A stretch of 64,000 nt of DNA from Rheinheimera hassiensis (GCF_022436675.1 NZ_JAKUJZ010000005.1:186001-250000); one strand, 5' to 3'. Shown: positions 9,085 to 17,399, counted from the stretch's first letter. Notes: generated from the sequence alone by a model not told the origin. A program made the numbers and translations.

Positions 9085-9118
9085 TTGTCATCCGGCTGTC
9101 ATACAGGGCGCGGAAAAT
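9085..9118 (+). promoter_or_regulatory. PhoB-box-like direct repeat and candidate -10
   Basis: Two 7-bp repeats, TTGTCAT (9085-9091) and CTGTCAT (9096-9102), are separated by 4 bp. This is the architecture of an E. coli Pho box (CTGTCAT-N4-CTGTCAT). Ten bases further on is GAAAAT (9113-9118), the place where a -10 falls at phoA. The 4-bp spacer CCGG is less AT-rich than the consensus. The orientation favours the rightward GGDEF-AraC-phosphoesterase operon; the divergent receptor/phytase operon could also respond. Confidence 0.55.
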
Positions 9119-9146
9119 TGAGTTTATTTGTGCGGATAACCTGACT

Positions 9147-10043
9147 ATGTGGCGACAACACCGCTATAAAATGCTGTTCAGCCTGCTATTGCTGTTAAGT
9201 GGCCTGCTGCTGGCTATTGATACCGGCGATGCCAAACACAGTAATGAATTTGATGCTCTGGATATTTTGGGTGAAGGCACTACCTTATTGGTGGCCTGTG
9301 GCTGGCTGGGGCTGATTATCAGCAGCCGGCCAACCGGAAGGGTAACCGAATGGTTGTACTATGGCAGCCTGCTGCTGGTGTATTCATACTTTCTTGACCT
9401 GCTGGACGAATTTATCCGCTACCCGGATACGATGCGCCTGATGAGCTGGCTGGAATCGTTGCCGGCGCCGGTTGGCATGCTGGTACTTACCTATGGCCTG
9501 ATAGGCTGGCACCGTGAACAGCGGGCGATTAACCGCCAGTTGCGTGGCCGCGAGCTGTTTTTACGCGACCATCAGCTTATTGATCCGCTCACCCAGCTAT
9601 ACGGTCTTGAGTATCTGCAAGCGGTATTGCAACGCGAAATAGAGCTGCACCAAAGCCAACACAAAGCTTTAAGTTTGCTGGTATTGGATGTTGATAATTT
9701 TGCCGCTGTTAACCGCCGCCATGGTATGGCCGCCGGTGATGCTTACCTTAGCCAGCTAAGTGAGTTGCTTAGCAGTCATCTGCGATACAGTGATGTGGTG
9801 TGCCGCTACGCCGGTGACCGTTTTATTGCCCTATTGCCCAACACCGCTCTGCCACAGGCACACATTATGGCGCAGCATTTACGCCAGCAGCTATCACAAC
9901 TGTCGGTTGAAAACAGCGGGCCGCAGCTGACATTGGTAGAAATGGCAGTGCAGCAAGACAGTGCGATAAGTGCTTTACAAGCTGCCGACCAGGCTATGGC
10001 GCTGGCGAAAAAAACTACCGCACTGAAGTTGCAGCCAATCTGA
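9147..10043 (+). CDS. Membrane GGDEF-domain protein with degenerate active site
   Basis: A 298-residue protein with several N-terminal membrane segments (about 9-24, 44-60, 70-90 and 105-125), a short charged helix and a C-terminal GGDEF domain (about 143-298). Elements such as DPLTQLYG, LLVLDVDNF and RYAGDRF identify the domain. The signature reads AGDRF (222-226) where active cyclases have GG(D/E)EF; Arg replaces the metal-binding acidic residue, so cyclic-di-GMP synthesis is unlikely. It may be a receptor or a scaffold. Its stop overlaps the next start (TGATG), so it is translationally coupled to the AraC regulator, downstream of the Pho-box-like site. Confidence 0.82.
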   Translation: MWRQHRYKMLFSLLLLLSGLLLAIDTGDAKHSNEFDALDILGEGTTLLVACGWLGLIISSRPTGRVTEWLYYGSLLLVYSYFLDLLDEFIRYPDTMRLMSWLESLPAPVGMLVLTYGLIGWHREQRAINRQLRGRELFLRDHQLIDPLTQLYGLEYLQAVLQREIELHQSQHKALSLLVLDVDNFAAVNRRHGMAAGDAYLSQLSELLSSHLRYSDVVCRYAGDRFIALLPNTALPQAHIMAQHLRQQLSQLSVENSGPQLTLVEMAVQQDSAISALQAADQAMALAKKTTALKLQPI

Positions 10044-11071
10044 TGAGTATTCGCCACTTCGGCTATCAGGACAAAATCCTGCTGTTGCAACATGGCAGCA
10101 CTGAGCTGCTCTCGCTGGCACAGCGGCGCGGCGCCCTGTTGCATAAGCTGCTAAGTGGCACCGGCATTTTTGAACAGGACTTACACAAACCGCATGGCAG
10201 GCTGCACCATAACGACTGGCTAAAACTGCTGCAAAATTGCCAGCAACAGCTAAACAGCCCGGAGCTGCCCTACTTGCTGGGCGGCGCTTTACTGAACAGC
10301 CGTTATATTTCGCTGTGCCAAAGCCTGCAATATGCACAAAACCTGCGCCAGGCACTGGCTCAGTTGTACTACTTCCGCCATCAGCTGTTTCCTTGCTTCT
10401 ATGGGCGGCTTTACCAACAACAGCATTGCATCCTGATAGAATTGAAACCGGCGCTGGGTTTGGCTAACCAGCAGGGGTTTATGCTGACGGTCGTATTCTC
10501 ACTACTGCTGGAATTGATAAAACAACAGCTGGGTAGCGTTTGTGGCATCAGCCTGCAGCTGCAGCAGCCGGCCTCACCTCAGTTGCAGCACCAACTGCAT
10601 TGGGGCGTGGATGTCAGCTTTAATCAAAGCGTTGACTGCATCAGTATTCCGCTTACTTTATGGCAGCAACGCTTTATTGATGCAGATCTGCAGAAATTCA
10701 GCGCTACCCGCCGCACCTGTCGCCAGCTTAACCATGTGCTGAGCAAACAGCGGGCTTTGCCGGAGAGCATTTGCCATCTGCAACGCCGGGCTCTGCCGCA
10801 ACTGCTGAACCAGGATCAGGTTGCCACCGTGTTGGGGTTAAGCAGTAGCAGCTTAAAACGCCAACTTAGCCAACATAACACCAACTTTGCCACCCTGCTT
10901 GACGAGGTACGCCGCGATGCGGCCCGCCAACTATTACAACAGGGCCACTATTCTAACCGTCAGTTGGCACAAAAACTGGGCTACTCCGACGAGCATAACT
11001 TTCGCCGTGCCTTTAAACGCTGGACCGGGTTAATCCCCAGCAGTTTTAAAGGCATGTTTAATTTCAACTAA
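10043..11071 (+). CDS. AraC-family transcriptional regulator
   Basis: A 342-residue regulator. The N-terminal region (about 15-200) resembles the ligand-sensing domain of AraC/OruR-type regulators, and the C-terminal region (about 240-340) carries two helix-turn-helix motifs: QVATVLGLSSSSLKRQL and NRQLAQKLGYSDEHNFRRAFKRW, followed by the typical PSSFK end. The start overlaps the stop of the GGDEF gene by one base. The context suggests control of the neighbouring phytase/receptor or phosphoesterase genes, perhaps in response to a phytate-derived ligand; this is not shown by the sequence. Confidence 0.88.
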   Translation: MSIRHFGYQDKILLLQHGSTELLSLAQRRGALLHKLLSGTGIFEQDLHKPHGRLHHNDWLKLLQNCQQQLNSPELPYLLGGALLNSRYISLCQSLQYAQNLRQALAQLYYFRHQLFPCFYGRLYQQQHCILIELKPALGLANQQGFMLTVVFSLLLELIKQQLGSVCGISLQLQQPASPQLQHQLHWGVDVSFNQSVDCISIPLTLWQQRFIDADLQKFSATRRTCRQLNHVLSKQRALPESICHLQRRALPQLLNQDQVATVLGLSSSSLKRQLSQHNTNFATLLDEVRRDAARQLLQQGHYSNRQLAQKLGYSDEHNFRRAFKRWTGLIPSSFKGMFNFN

Positions 11072-11098
11072 CCTCAACTTCACTACCAGGGATTTTTA

Positions 11099-12007
11099 AT
11101 GAAACTGTTTACTACTGTCAGCCTGGCGCTGCTAAGCACTTTGCTTATCGCCTGCTCACCGGCCGATACAACGAAAACCAACCAGACACCTGCCGCCCCA
11201 CCGGCAACAGAAAATGTAGTACTGCGCTTTGCTGTGCTGGGTGACGCTGAACCCAAGCCAGAGCCACAATTTCCGCATCTGGCCGCTGCAGTACAGGACG
11301 TAAACCGGCTGGCAACGCAAACTAAGCTGGATTTTGTCGTCGGTGTTGGTGATATCGCCCACAAGGGCACTTTAGTACAGTACGACAATGCCACACCGGT
11401 GCTGCAACAGCTAACGCTGCCGTTTTATCCGATTATGGGCAATGAAGAACATGGCAGTACTGTTGAGCGCTTTATGCAGTACGCTAACAGCTGGAATGCC
11501 GGCAAGATTAAGCTGGATTCACCGAGCTACGTACTGGAATTTGACACTGTGGCGCTGGTATTCGCCTCGCCCGATCATGGCCGCGACTTTAATGACAGCG
11601 GCATAGCCTGGATGCTAAACCAGCTAAAACAGTTGCAGCCAAAGCCGGTGTTATTAATCGTGCACGGTGCGCAAACCGGTGTATATCCGGAAAACGCCGA
11701 TAAAGGCATTCAGCACCCGGGCTTTGTCGACGTGATTGCCCAACCCAACCTGGCGGCGGTGATCTCCGGCGATTTACATATGGATATGAACCGCGTTGAA
11801 CACTCGAAACAACTTGGCAAAGTGCATTACCTGCATATACCGGCGCTGGAACGTACTAAAATTCCGGATGAGAGCCAGCATACCGCTATGTTCCGAGTAT
11901 TTAGCCTGAGCAACAACGGCGTAGTGCAGGTAGACACCTACCAAACTGGCAATACTACAGCGCTGGCTCAGCACAGCTACAGCTTTAGCTTACCCCGCCA
12001 ACCATAA
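11099..12007 (+). CDS. Metallophosphoesterase lipoprotein
   Basis: A 302-residue predicted lipoprotein (lipobox LIAC, Cys19). The calcineurin-like phosphoesterase motifs appear in order: FAVLGDAEP (block I, GD), VVGVGDIAHKG (block II, GD..H), PIMGNEEHG (block III, GNxxH), LLIVHGAQTG (block IV) and VISGDLHMD (block V, usually GHxH, here GDLH). The change in block V may alter metal ligation. It probably hydrolyses phosphate esters at the cell surface or in the periplasm. It begins 27 nt after the AraC gene with an AGGGA-type ribosome site and ends the operon behind the Pho-box-like site. Confidence 0.82.
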   Translation: MKLFTTVSLALLSTLLIACSPADTTKTNQTPAAPPATENVVLRFAVLGDAEPKPEPQFPHLAAAVQDVNRLATQTKLDFVVGVGDIAHKGTLVQYDNATPVLQQLTLPFYPIMGNEEHGSTVERFMQYANSWNAGKIKLDSPSYVLEFDTVALVFASPDHGRDFNDSGIAWMLNQLKQLQPKPVLLIVHGAQTGVYPENADKGIQHPGFVDVIAQPNLAAVISGDLHMDMNRVEHSKQLGKVHYLHIPALERTKIPDESQHTAMFRVFSLSNNGVVQVDTYQTGNTTALAQHSYSFSLPRQP

Positions 12008-12020
12008 CAACGAGGCCATA

Positions 12021-12099
12021 AAGCAGGGCTTGCTTGCAACATAGTTTGCAGCTATGTTACGCAGCTTTAATAAAGCTGCCGTTTACAGGCGCCCTGCTT
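12021..12099. other. Cruciform / three-helix structured element
   Basis: Three nested perfect inverted repeats make a cloverleaf: an outer stem AAGCAGGGC (12021-12029) with GCCCTGCTT (12091-12099), hairpin A AACATAG (12038-12044) with CTATGTT (12052-12058), and hairpin B GCAGCTTTA (12061-12069) with TAAAGCTGC (12071-12079). It lies in the 113 bp between the phosphoesterase stop and the Sel1 gene start. There is no run of T after the outer stem, so it is not a standard terminator. It could be an RNA leader structure, a small repeat element or a protein-binding site. Confidence 0.6.
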
Positions 12100-12120
12100 A
12101 TCTCCCGGAATATTATAAAA

Positions 12121-13521
12121 ATGCCATTCGTTAAAATACTGTCTGTTGCCGCCATACTGCTTCTCCTGCTCCTGAGCCACGCGGTAAAAGCGGAACTATC
12201 AGCGTTGGAGCAGCTGTTTGAACAACAGCAATATGACACCTTCTTGCAACAAGCGCAGCAACAGGCCAGCGAGAATAACGCTGATGCATTATTTTTACTG
12301 GGCAAAGCCTACGATCTTGGCCGCGGCGTTACAGCAAACCCCGGCACTGCCAGTCAATATTACGAGCAAGCCAGAGCATTAGGCTCTGCCCGCGCCAGCC
12401 ACAACCTTGGCAATATGGCACTGCACAACGGTAGAAAAGCCAAAGCAATCAGCTTGTTTGAAGAAGCCCTGGCTGGTGGCCTTAAACTACCCACTTTATA
12501 CAACCTGGGGCTGGCGCACAGTCCTGCAGATCCCACGTCCGTATTTAATCTGGCGCCCACCATAGAGGCAGCGCAGTTGGCTGGCAGTTACTTTGGCCAG
12601 GCCTATGAGTTGGAAAAAGATAGCTTGTATCTGGATAAAGCATCACGTGAATACTTGCGTGCCTATTTAATTGCGATGCAAAGTTACGGCAACGACAGAG
12701 AACAGTTCGACATGGCGAAATTGCGCCAGCAAGCTGTGCACTGGCTGGAGCGCGGTATGGCAGCGGATCAGGGCACGGCCTGGACAAACTATGGAGCCCT
12801 GCTGCTTAATGAACAAGACTACAGCGGCGCTAAGGCGGCCTTTTTACAAGGTGCACAGCGCAATATTGCTGTAGCGAACTATCATCTGGCCACTATGGCA
12901 GATAAAGGCCTGGGGGCAGAAGCGGATAAAGCCCTGGCGCTGGCGCATTATGAAAAAGCGGCTTTAGCCGGGATGGAACAAGCCAAGGTTCCGGCTTACC
13001 GCCTGCTTAAAGATCAGCTTAAGTACGAAGACGACATAGCAGTGCTGGAGCAGGGCATTGCCCGTTTTGATGCGCTAAAACAGCAGGAAAAATATCCCCC
13101 GGTCTCGTTGGATGCCGCCATTCGCCGGCTGGCATGGGGCAAGTTTTTGGCACAACAAAGGCTGCAGAAAATAGCCCTACCCACTTCAGACGATACACAA
13201 TTAGTCCTGCAGGCCTGTGGCTTAGACCTTGGCCAACAACATGGTGCAGCATACAACCTGGGTATCAACTCGCACTGGCGTATGGCAGCCTATCTGACAC
13301 TGGCAGACAGAACCTCTTTACCGTTCGAAGGCCGGGTTGACGCGCAAGGCTGCGCCCGCTTTACCACCGCCATAACGGAGCAACTGCAGAGCTTGTTACA
13401 ACAAGGTGCAGTATTTGGCTTGCGCTTTCCTAACTATACCTTACCGCTGGCACTAAGCCGGCAAGGCAATATGCTGCAGCTATCGCTGTTGCCTGTAGGC
13501 ACGCCATTACCGGCTAATTAA
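12121..13521 (+). CDS. Secreted Sel1/TPR-repeat protein
   Basis: A 466-residue protein with a signal peptide (hydrophobic 8-19, cleavage after VKA). The ATG at 12121 is chosen because it places the signal peptide at the N-terminus; a longer in-frame start at 12034 would run through the structured element. Sel1-like repeats include ALFLLGKAYDLGRGVTANPGTASQYYEQA, read in shorter pieces as LGKAYDLGRG and ATMADKGLGAEADKALALAHYEKAA. The last 130 residues are unrelated to the repeats and not recognised. The protein is probably a periplasmic scaffold; no enzymatic motif is seen. Confidence 0.75.
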   Translation: MPFVKILSVAAILLLLLLSHAVKAELSALEQLFEQQQYDTFLQQAQQQASENNADALFLLGKAYDLGRGVTANPGTASQYYEQARALGSARASHNLGNMALHNGRKAKAISLFEEALAGGLKLPTLYNLGLAHSPADPTSVFNLAPTIEAAQLAGSYFGQAYELEKDSLYLDKASREYLRAYLIAMQSYGNDREQFDMAKLRQQAVHWLERGMAADQGTAWTNYGALLLNEQDYSGAKAAFLQGAQRNIAVANYHLATMADKGLGAEADKALALAHYEKAALAGMEQAKVPAYRLLKDQLKYEDDIAVLEQGIARFDALKQQEKYPPVSLDAAIRRLAWGKFLAQQRLQKIALPTSDDTQLVLQACGLDLGQQHGAAYNLGINSHWRMAAYLTLADRTSLPFEGRVDAQGCARFTTAITEQLQSLLQQGAVFGLRFPNYTLPLALSRQGNMLQLSLLPVGTPLPAN

Positions 13522-13538
13522 AAGCTGCGGGAGCGATG

Positions 13539-13997
13539 ATGAGCGGACATGAAATTATTATTCTGCTGCGGGACCCGCAACAACAGCCAAACGCGGACAT
13601 TATCGCCGCCACTAAACAGTTTATCGCCGGCCTGTTTCCGGCAACTGAACATATAGACGTTACCTGCACCGACGAAATACGTTATTACGACTGCGGCGGC
13701 AATTTTGAACATATTCATTGCCCGGCCTGCCAAACAGAGCTGAGTGTGGAACAATGGCACAACCTGATGGAAGCAGACTACAACGCTGAGCACAACAGCT
13801 TTGCTATGCAAAGCCTGGCGCTGCCGTGCTGTGGCAAGCTCTGCAATTTAAATCAGCTACAGTATTCTTTTGAGCAAGGCTTTGGCCGTTTTGCCATCAT
13901 TATGGATAACAGTGTCGGTGCGGTTGATGCTGCCACGCAGGCAGCAATAGAGGCATTTTTAGGCAACCAGCCGGTAAAAATTATCTACCGGCATTAG
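13539..13997 (+). CDS. Uncharacterised protein with cysteine pairs
   Basis: A 152-residue protein of unknown function. The second of two adjacent ATGs is preferred because the GGGAG site ends only 2 nt before the first ATG (13536) and 5 nt before 13539. It contains CPAC (IHCPACQTEL) and, about 35 residues later, CCGKLC, which could form a zinc or redox site. No signal peptide or membrane segment is visible. It follows the Sel1 gene by 17 nt and may be co-transcribed; a hairpin follows it. Confidence 0.65.
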   Translation: MSGHEIIILLRDPQQQPNADIIAATKQFIAGLFPATEHIDVTCTDEIRYYDCGGNFEHIHCPACQTELSVEQWHNLMEADYNAEHNSFAMQSLALPCCGKLCNLNQLQYSFEQGFGRFAIIMDNSVGAVDAATQAAIEAFLGNQPVKIIYRH

Positions 13998-14011
13998 TTG
14001 AGTAGGCGCTA

Positions 14012-14040
14012 TAAGCAGGCTGTAGCCCTGCTTAGCTTTT
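14012..14040 (+). terminator. Candidate terminator hairpin
   Basis: TAAGCAGG (14012-14019) pairs with CCTGCTTA (14027-14034) around a 7-nt loop, followed by GCTTTT. It lies 15 nt after the stop of the rightward gene and overlaps the 3' end of the convergent AI-2E-type permease gene. The T tract is short, so termination strength is uncertain. Confidence 0.5.
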
Positions 14041-15117
14041 ATCCTGCTTTTCCAGAAAGTCTTTAAACTCAATGGTATAAAGCTTAATCAATACATGGGT
14101 CAGCGCAAATATAATCGGGCCGTAGATCAAACCAATAACGCCAAATAACTGCAAACCACCAATAAGTGACAGGAAAAGCACTAGTGTGCTCATATTAGAC
14201 GTACCCTGCATCAGAATCGGCCGTAAAAAGTTATCAATAGAGCCAACCAGTATTGCGCCCCACAAGGTTAAAAATAATGCCCAGGGCCAGTCACCCGTGA
14301 GTAATAAATATAAGCTGGCAGGAACCCAGATTAACGCAGCGCCGACCAACGGAATTAATGACGCAAACACCATCATTGTTCCCCAGAACAACCCCGGCAT
14401 ACCGACAATTGCCATACCAATGCCACCCGCAGCCCCCTGAGCTAAGGCGGTCAGAAACGTTCCCAGTACTGCGGAGCGCGCAACAGTGTTGGCTTCAGTG
14501 AGTAACTTTTCTTCCTGTGAGCGGGCCAGCGGTAATATCCAGAACAGGCTTTCGATAATTTTTTTATGGTCGCGCAGCAAAAAGAACAGCACAAATAACA
14601 TCAGGAAAAAACTAACAATTATTCCGGTTACGTTACCAACAACTTTAGTACTTAAATCAAGCAGTTCTGTACTAAAGCCTGAGGCAAACCCGGTTAATCT
14701 GTCAATAATGTCTCTGATACTGAAATCACCAACCGGTAGAAATTGGTTTATTTTTTCAATGCCATTTTTAATAAACGGCTGCTGCAGCAATGCTTCAGCT
14801 TTGCCATCCTCAACCCATTGGTAGCTTTGTTTAGCAAACATAATACTTTGCTGAACTATCGCCATTAACACTACGCTAGCCGGCACCAGGATCACCACCA
14901 CCAGCAAGGAACAGGTTATAGTTGATGCCAGGTTAGGCTTATCAGGCAATTTACGCACTATTTTCTGATGCACCGGAAAGCATAGTAACGATAGTACGAA
15001 TGCCAATACTACCGGGCCAATAAAGGGCGCTATCAGCAGGTAACTGGCATACAGCGCCAGTAATAAGAAGATAATCAACACCCAATGACCAGGCTCGATT
15101 TTAACTTGGTTACTCAC
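14032..15117 (-). CDS. AI-2E family transporter (PerM/YdiK-like)
   Basis: A 361-residue inner-membrane protein with about eight hydrophobic segments and a central soluble stretch, as in the AI-2E exporter family (TqsA, PerM, YdiK). Typical phrases are YLLIAPFIGPVVLAFVLSLL near the N-terminus and FGVIGLIYGPIIFALTHVLI at the C-terminus. The substrate is unknown; some relatives export Na+ or AI-2. The start is GTG, preceded by GGGAG. It lies 58 nt downstream of the DUF819 gene and may be co-transcribed with it. Confidence 0.85.
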   Translation of the reverse strand: MSNQVKIEPGHWVLIIFLLLALYASYLLIAPFIGPVVLAFVLSLLCFPVHQKIVRKLPDKPNLASTITCSLLVVVILVPASVVLMAIVQQSIMFAKQSYQWVEDGKAEALLQQPFIKNGIEKINQFLPVGDFSIRDIIDRLTGFASGFSTELLDLSTKVVGNVTGIIVSFFLMLFVLFFLLRDHKKIIESLFWILPLARSQEEKLLTEANTVARSAVLGTFLTALAQGAAGGIGMAIVGMPGLFWGTMMVFASLIPLVGAALIWVPASLYLLLTGDWPWALFLTLWGAILVGSIDNFLRPILMQGTSNMSTLVLFLSLIGGLQLFGVIGLIYGPIIFALTHVLIKLYTIEFKDFLEKQDKS

Positions 15118-15175
15118 AGGTAAAACTCCCTTCTTTGATTACTGCACGGCTATTTTATGTTACGGCTGTTTTACA

Positions 15176-16414
15176 CTAAGGCGCAACCTGCTGCATAATC
15201 AGGCCGCAAATATAAGCACCATAAGTACCAAGGCCGTAGCCCAGCACTGCCAGCAATACACCAACAGGAGCTAAGGATGGATGAAACGCTGCCGCGACCA
15301 CGGGCGCCGAAGCGGCACCACCGACATTTGCCTGGCTACCTACCGCCATATAAAACATCGGCGCTTTTATCACGCGGGCTACTACCAACAACAATACCGC
15401 GTGCACCAACATCCAGATAATACCGACTAAAAACATCAGCTTATTACTGAAGATAGCCGTAACATCCATATGCATACCTATGGTGGCTACCAATATATAC
15501 AGAAATGCTGAACCTACCTTTGATGCGCCTACCGCTTCAAGTTTGCGCACCCGGGTAGTAGATAAATACAGCCCCACGGTAGTGGCAATAACCACCAGCC
15601 AGAAGAAAGTGCTGGTTAAGCTGTACATAGCCAGTTGCGGCGCTACACGCTCAATCCACGGTGCGATAATATCTGCCAGAGCATGCGACAAACCGGTTAC
15701 GCCAAAAGCTACTGCAACAATCAGCATAATGTCGTTTAAATTAGGAATACGGGCATTTTGCGCCTGATATTGCTCAATTTTTTGCCGCAGGTTCATAATG
15801 CCACGGGTATCAGCACCGTTTTTGCGGTCAAAAAACTCTGCCCGGCTGGCAATAAACAGCAATACCGCCATCCAGACATTCGCTACCAGCACATCCACGG
15901 TGATCATTACTGAAAAAATATTGCCATCAACATTAAACACTTCTTTCATTGCCGCCTGATTCGCGCCACCGCCAATCCAACTACCGGCAATAGTTGTCAT
16001 GCCACGCCAAACATCACCACCCAGCTCCTGCGGAAAAAAATAGCCAACACTCATCAATGCAATCGGCCCGCCAATAACAATGCCTAAAGTACCGGTTAAA
16101 AACATGATTAGCGCTTTAGGACCAAGGCCAAGAATGGCTTTAAAATCAACACTAAGAGTTAATAACACCAGGCTGGCCGGCAGCAAGTAGCGTGACGCCA
16201 TTTTGTAGAGTGATGAGCCTTCGCCGTCAATCACGCCAAAGCTGTTAAATAACGAGGGAATGAAATAACACAACAACAGTGCAGGCACATATTTGTAAAA
16301 AGCTTTAAAGAAGCGGTTATCGCTATGGCTGGTATAAAACACGGCACCCAAAATGGTGGCCATTAAACCAAGTACCACTGCATCGTTAGTGATAAGTACG
16401 CTGGATTCTTGCAT
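15176..16414 (-). CDS. DUF819 family membrane protein
   Basis: A 412-residue integral membrane protein with about ten or more transmembrane segments. Phrases such as GSWIGGGANQAAMKEVF and QANVGGAASAPVVAAAF are hallmarks of the DUF819 (YjcL-like) family, which resembles ion or amino-acid transporters with two inverted halves. The substrate is not known. It starts at an ATG with an AGGG site just upstream. Nothing nearby suggests a pathway. Confidence 0.85.
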   Translation of the reverse strand: MQESSVLITNDAVVLGLMATILGAVFYTSHSDNRFFKAFYKYVPALLLCYFIPSLFNSFGVIDGEGSSLYKMASRYLLPASLVLLTLSVDFKAILGLGPKALIMFLTGTLGIVIGGPIALMSVGYFFPQELGGDVWRGMTTIAGSWIGGGANQAAMKEVFNVDGNIFSVMITVDVLVANVWMAVLLFIASRAEFFDRKNGADTRGIMNLRQKIEQYQAQNARIPNLNDIMLIVAVAFGVTGLSHALADIIAPWIERVAPQLAMYSLTSTFFWLVVIATTVGLYLSTTRVRKLEAVGASKVGSAFLYILVATIGMHMDVTAIFSNKLMFLVGIIWMLVHAVLLLVVARVIKAPMFYMAVGSQANVGGAASAPVVAAAFHPSLAPVGVLLAVLGYGLGTYGAYICGLIMQQVAP

Positions 16415-16516
16415 CGGATACCCTGAAAGTAGTTAGTAATTTGAGGTTTTATGACATCGCTTTTTGCGCAAACATACCACAGCGCTGCGGCTTAACAAAG
16501 CTGTAGCCGTTGTTCT

Positions 16517-16532
16517 GCCGCAATACTGCGGC
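16517..16532. repeat. Short inverted repeat upstream of the peptidase remnant
   Basis: GCCGCA (16517-16522) and TGCGGC (16527-16532) are separated by ATAC. The repeat lies in the 165 bp between the DUF819 start and the S9 peptidase remnant. There is no T tract. It may be a remnant of the deletion junction or a chance palindrome. Nothing else is recognised in this gap. Confidence 0.35.
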
Positions 16533-16579
16533 AATCCGACAATAGAAACCAGATTACGCGATATCTCGCCGCAAAAAGA

Positions 16580-16825
16580 GGCAATGACAAATTTACCAGC
16601 CTGTACCGCTACTTAAAAACCCACGGCAAAGGGCCGGTACACTTAGTGCTGTATCCGGGCGAAGACCACGGCAATCAGAAAGCTGTAGCCCAGCTGGATT
16701 ACGGTATGCGCCTGATGCGCTGGATAGATCATTTCTTAAAGCAGGGTAATAAAGATTTGCCACCGCACAAGCTGCCACACGCTGACAATATAAAAGCAGC
16801 CCCCAAAGAAAAAGACGCGGCCTAA
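16580..16825 (+). pseudogene. 3' remnant of an S9 prolyl-oligopeptidase-family gene
   Basis: In the plus frame starting at 16580 the translation runs from FTSLYRYLKTHGKGPVHLV through YPGEDHGNQKA to DYGMRLMRWIDHFLK and stops at TAA 16823-16825. This is the last 80 or so residues of a dipeptidyl-aminopeptidase/acyl-peptide hydrolase, including the catalytic His of EDHGNQ. Upstream of 16580 the frame stays open but shows no peptidase similarity, and the catalytic Ser and Asp regions are absent. No start codon or ribosome site suits the fragment. It keeps its own terminator, which suggests a deletion of the 5' part. Confidence 0.75.
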
Positions 16826-16842
16826 AAGCCGGATAATGGAAG

Positions 16843-16868
16843 ATGCCCGGCTTGCCGGGCATTTTTTT
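16843..16868 (+). terminator. Rho-independent terminator of the peptidase remnant
   Basis: ATGCCCGG (16843-16850) pairs with CCGGGCAT (16855-16862) around CTTG, followed by a run of T to 16868. It acts on the plus strand only, because the minus-strand RNA has no U tract after the stem. It abuts the stop codon of the convergent HopJ-family gene. Confidence 0.85.
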
Positions 16869-17214
16869 ACTCAGCCGCTTTAGCGCTTAACGCTGGTGCT
16901 GCAAACGCCACGCCATTCCAGCCGGTGCGGATAAAGTTACGGATATTCTGATGATCGGTGCCTTTGGGGGTATCCAGTACAGCGCGGTAATAATCGCCAA
17001 ATAAAAATAACGTTTGCGGTGCCGATAACTGGTGCAGCAAACCAAAAGCTAAGATTTTGCATGAACCGTTGTTTTCACCGGCGGCGTTGTGCAAGTCGCC
17101 ATTTTTAAATGCTACCGGCGTAAACTGATACAGCGCATCGATCAGCGCTATACTTTGCTCAAAGCTGATACTGTCGGGTTCAGTACTCAGCTGAATAAAA
17201 AAATGCTCTAGCAT
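16867..17214 (-). CDS. HopJ type III effector family protein
   Basis: A 115-residue cytosolic protein matching the HopJ family over its whole length: SFEQSIALIDALYQFTP, LHNAAGENNGSCKILAFGLL, FGDYYRAVL and GTDHQNIRNFIRTGW. The family was named after a Pseudomonas effector but occurs widely in free-living gammaproteobacteria with no secretion system, and its function is unknown. There are no type III genes here. An AGGAG site precedes the ATG. It is divergent from the Ada/AlkA gene. Confidence 0.88.
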   Translation of the reverse strand: MLEHFFIQLSTEPDSISFEQSIALIDALYQFTPVAFKNGDLHNAAGENNGSCKILAFGLLHQLSAPQTLFLFGDYYRAVLDTPKGTDHQNIRNFIRTGWNGVAFAAPALSAKAAE

Positions 17215-17399
17215 AGGAACTCCTGTTCGTTATGGCCAAGCGGGCCTGCTGCAATCTGCTGATACTAAGCGTTGCCTTTAAGCTTAGCAACAACACAAAT
17301 AACCAAGTAACACATCTTTACTATTGAGTACCGGATCCGGCTAACGTCACAGTTATTGCCTGATATACTCTGGCTATTATCTGTAAGCCGGGCCACATT

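Noticed and set aside
12034..12120. A longer N-terminus for the Sel1 protein
   Set aside because: It would translate through the cruciform element and would bury the signal peptide inside the protein.
16867..17214. HopJ gene as evidence for a type III secretion system
   Set aside because: The family is widespread in free-living bacteria, and no secretion genes are present here.
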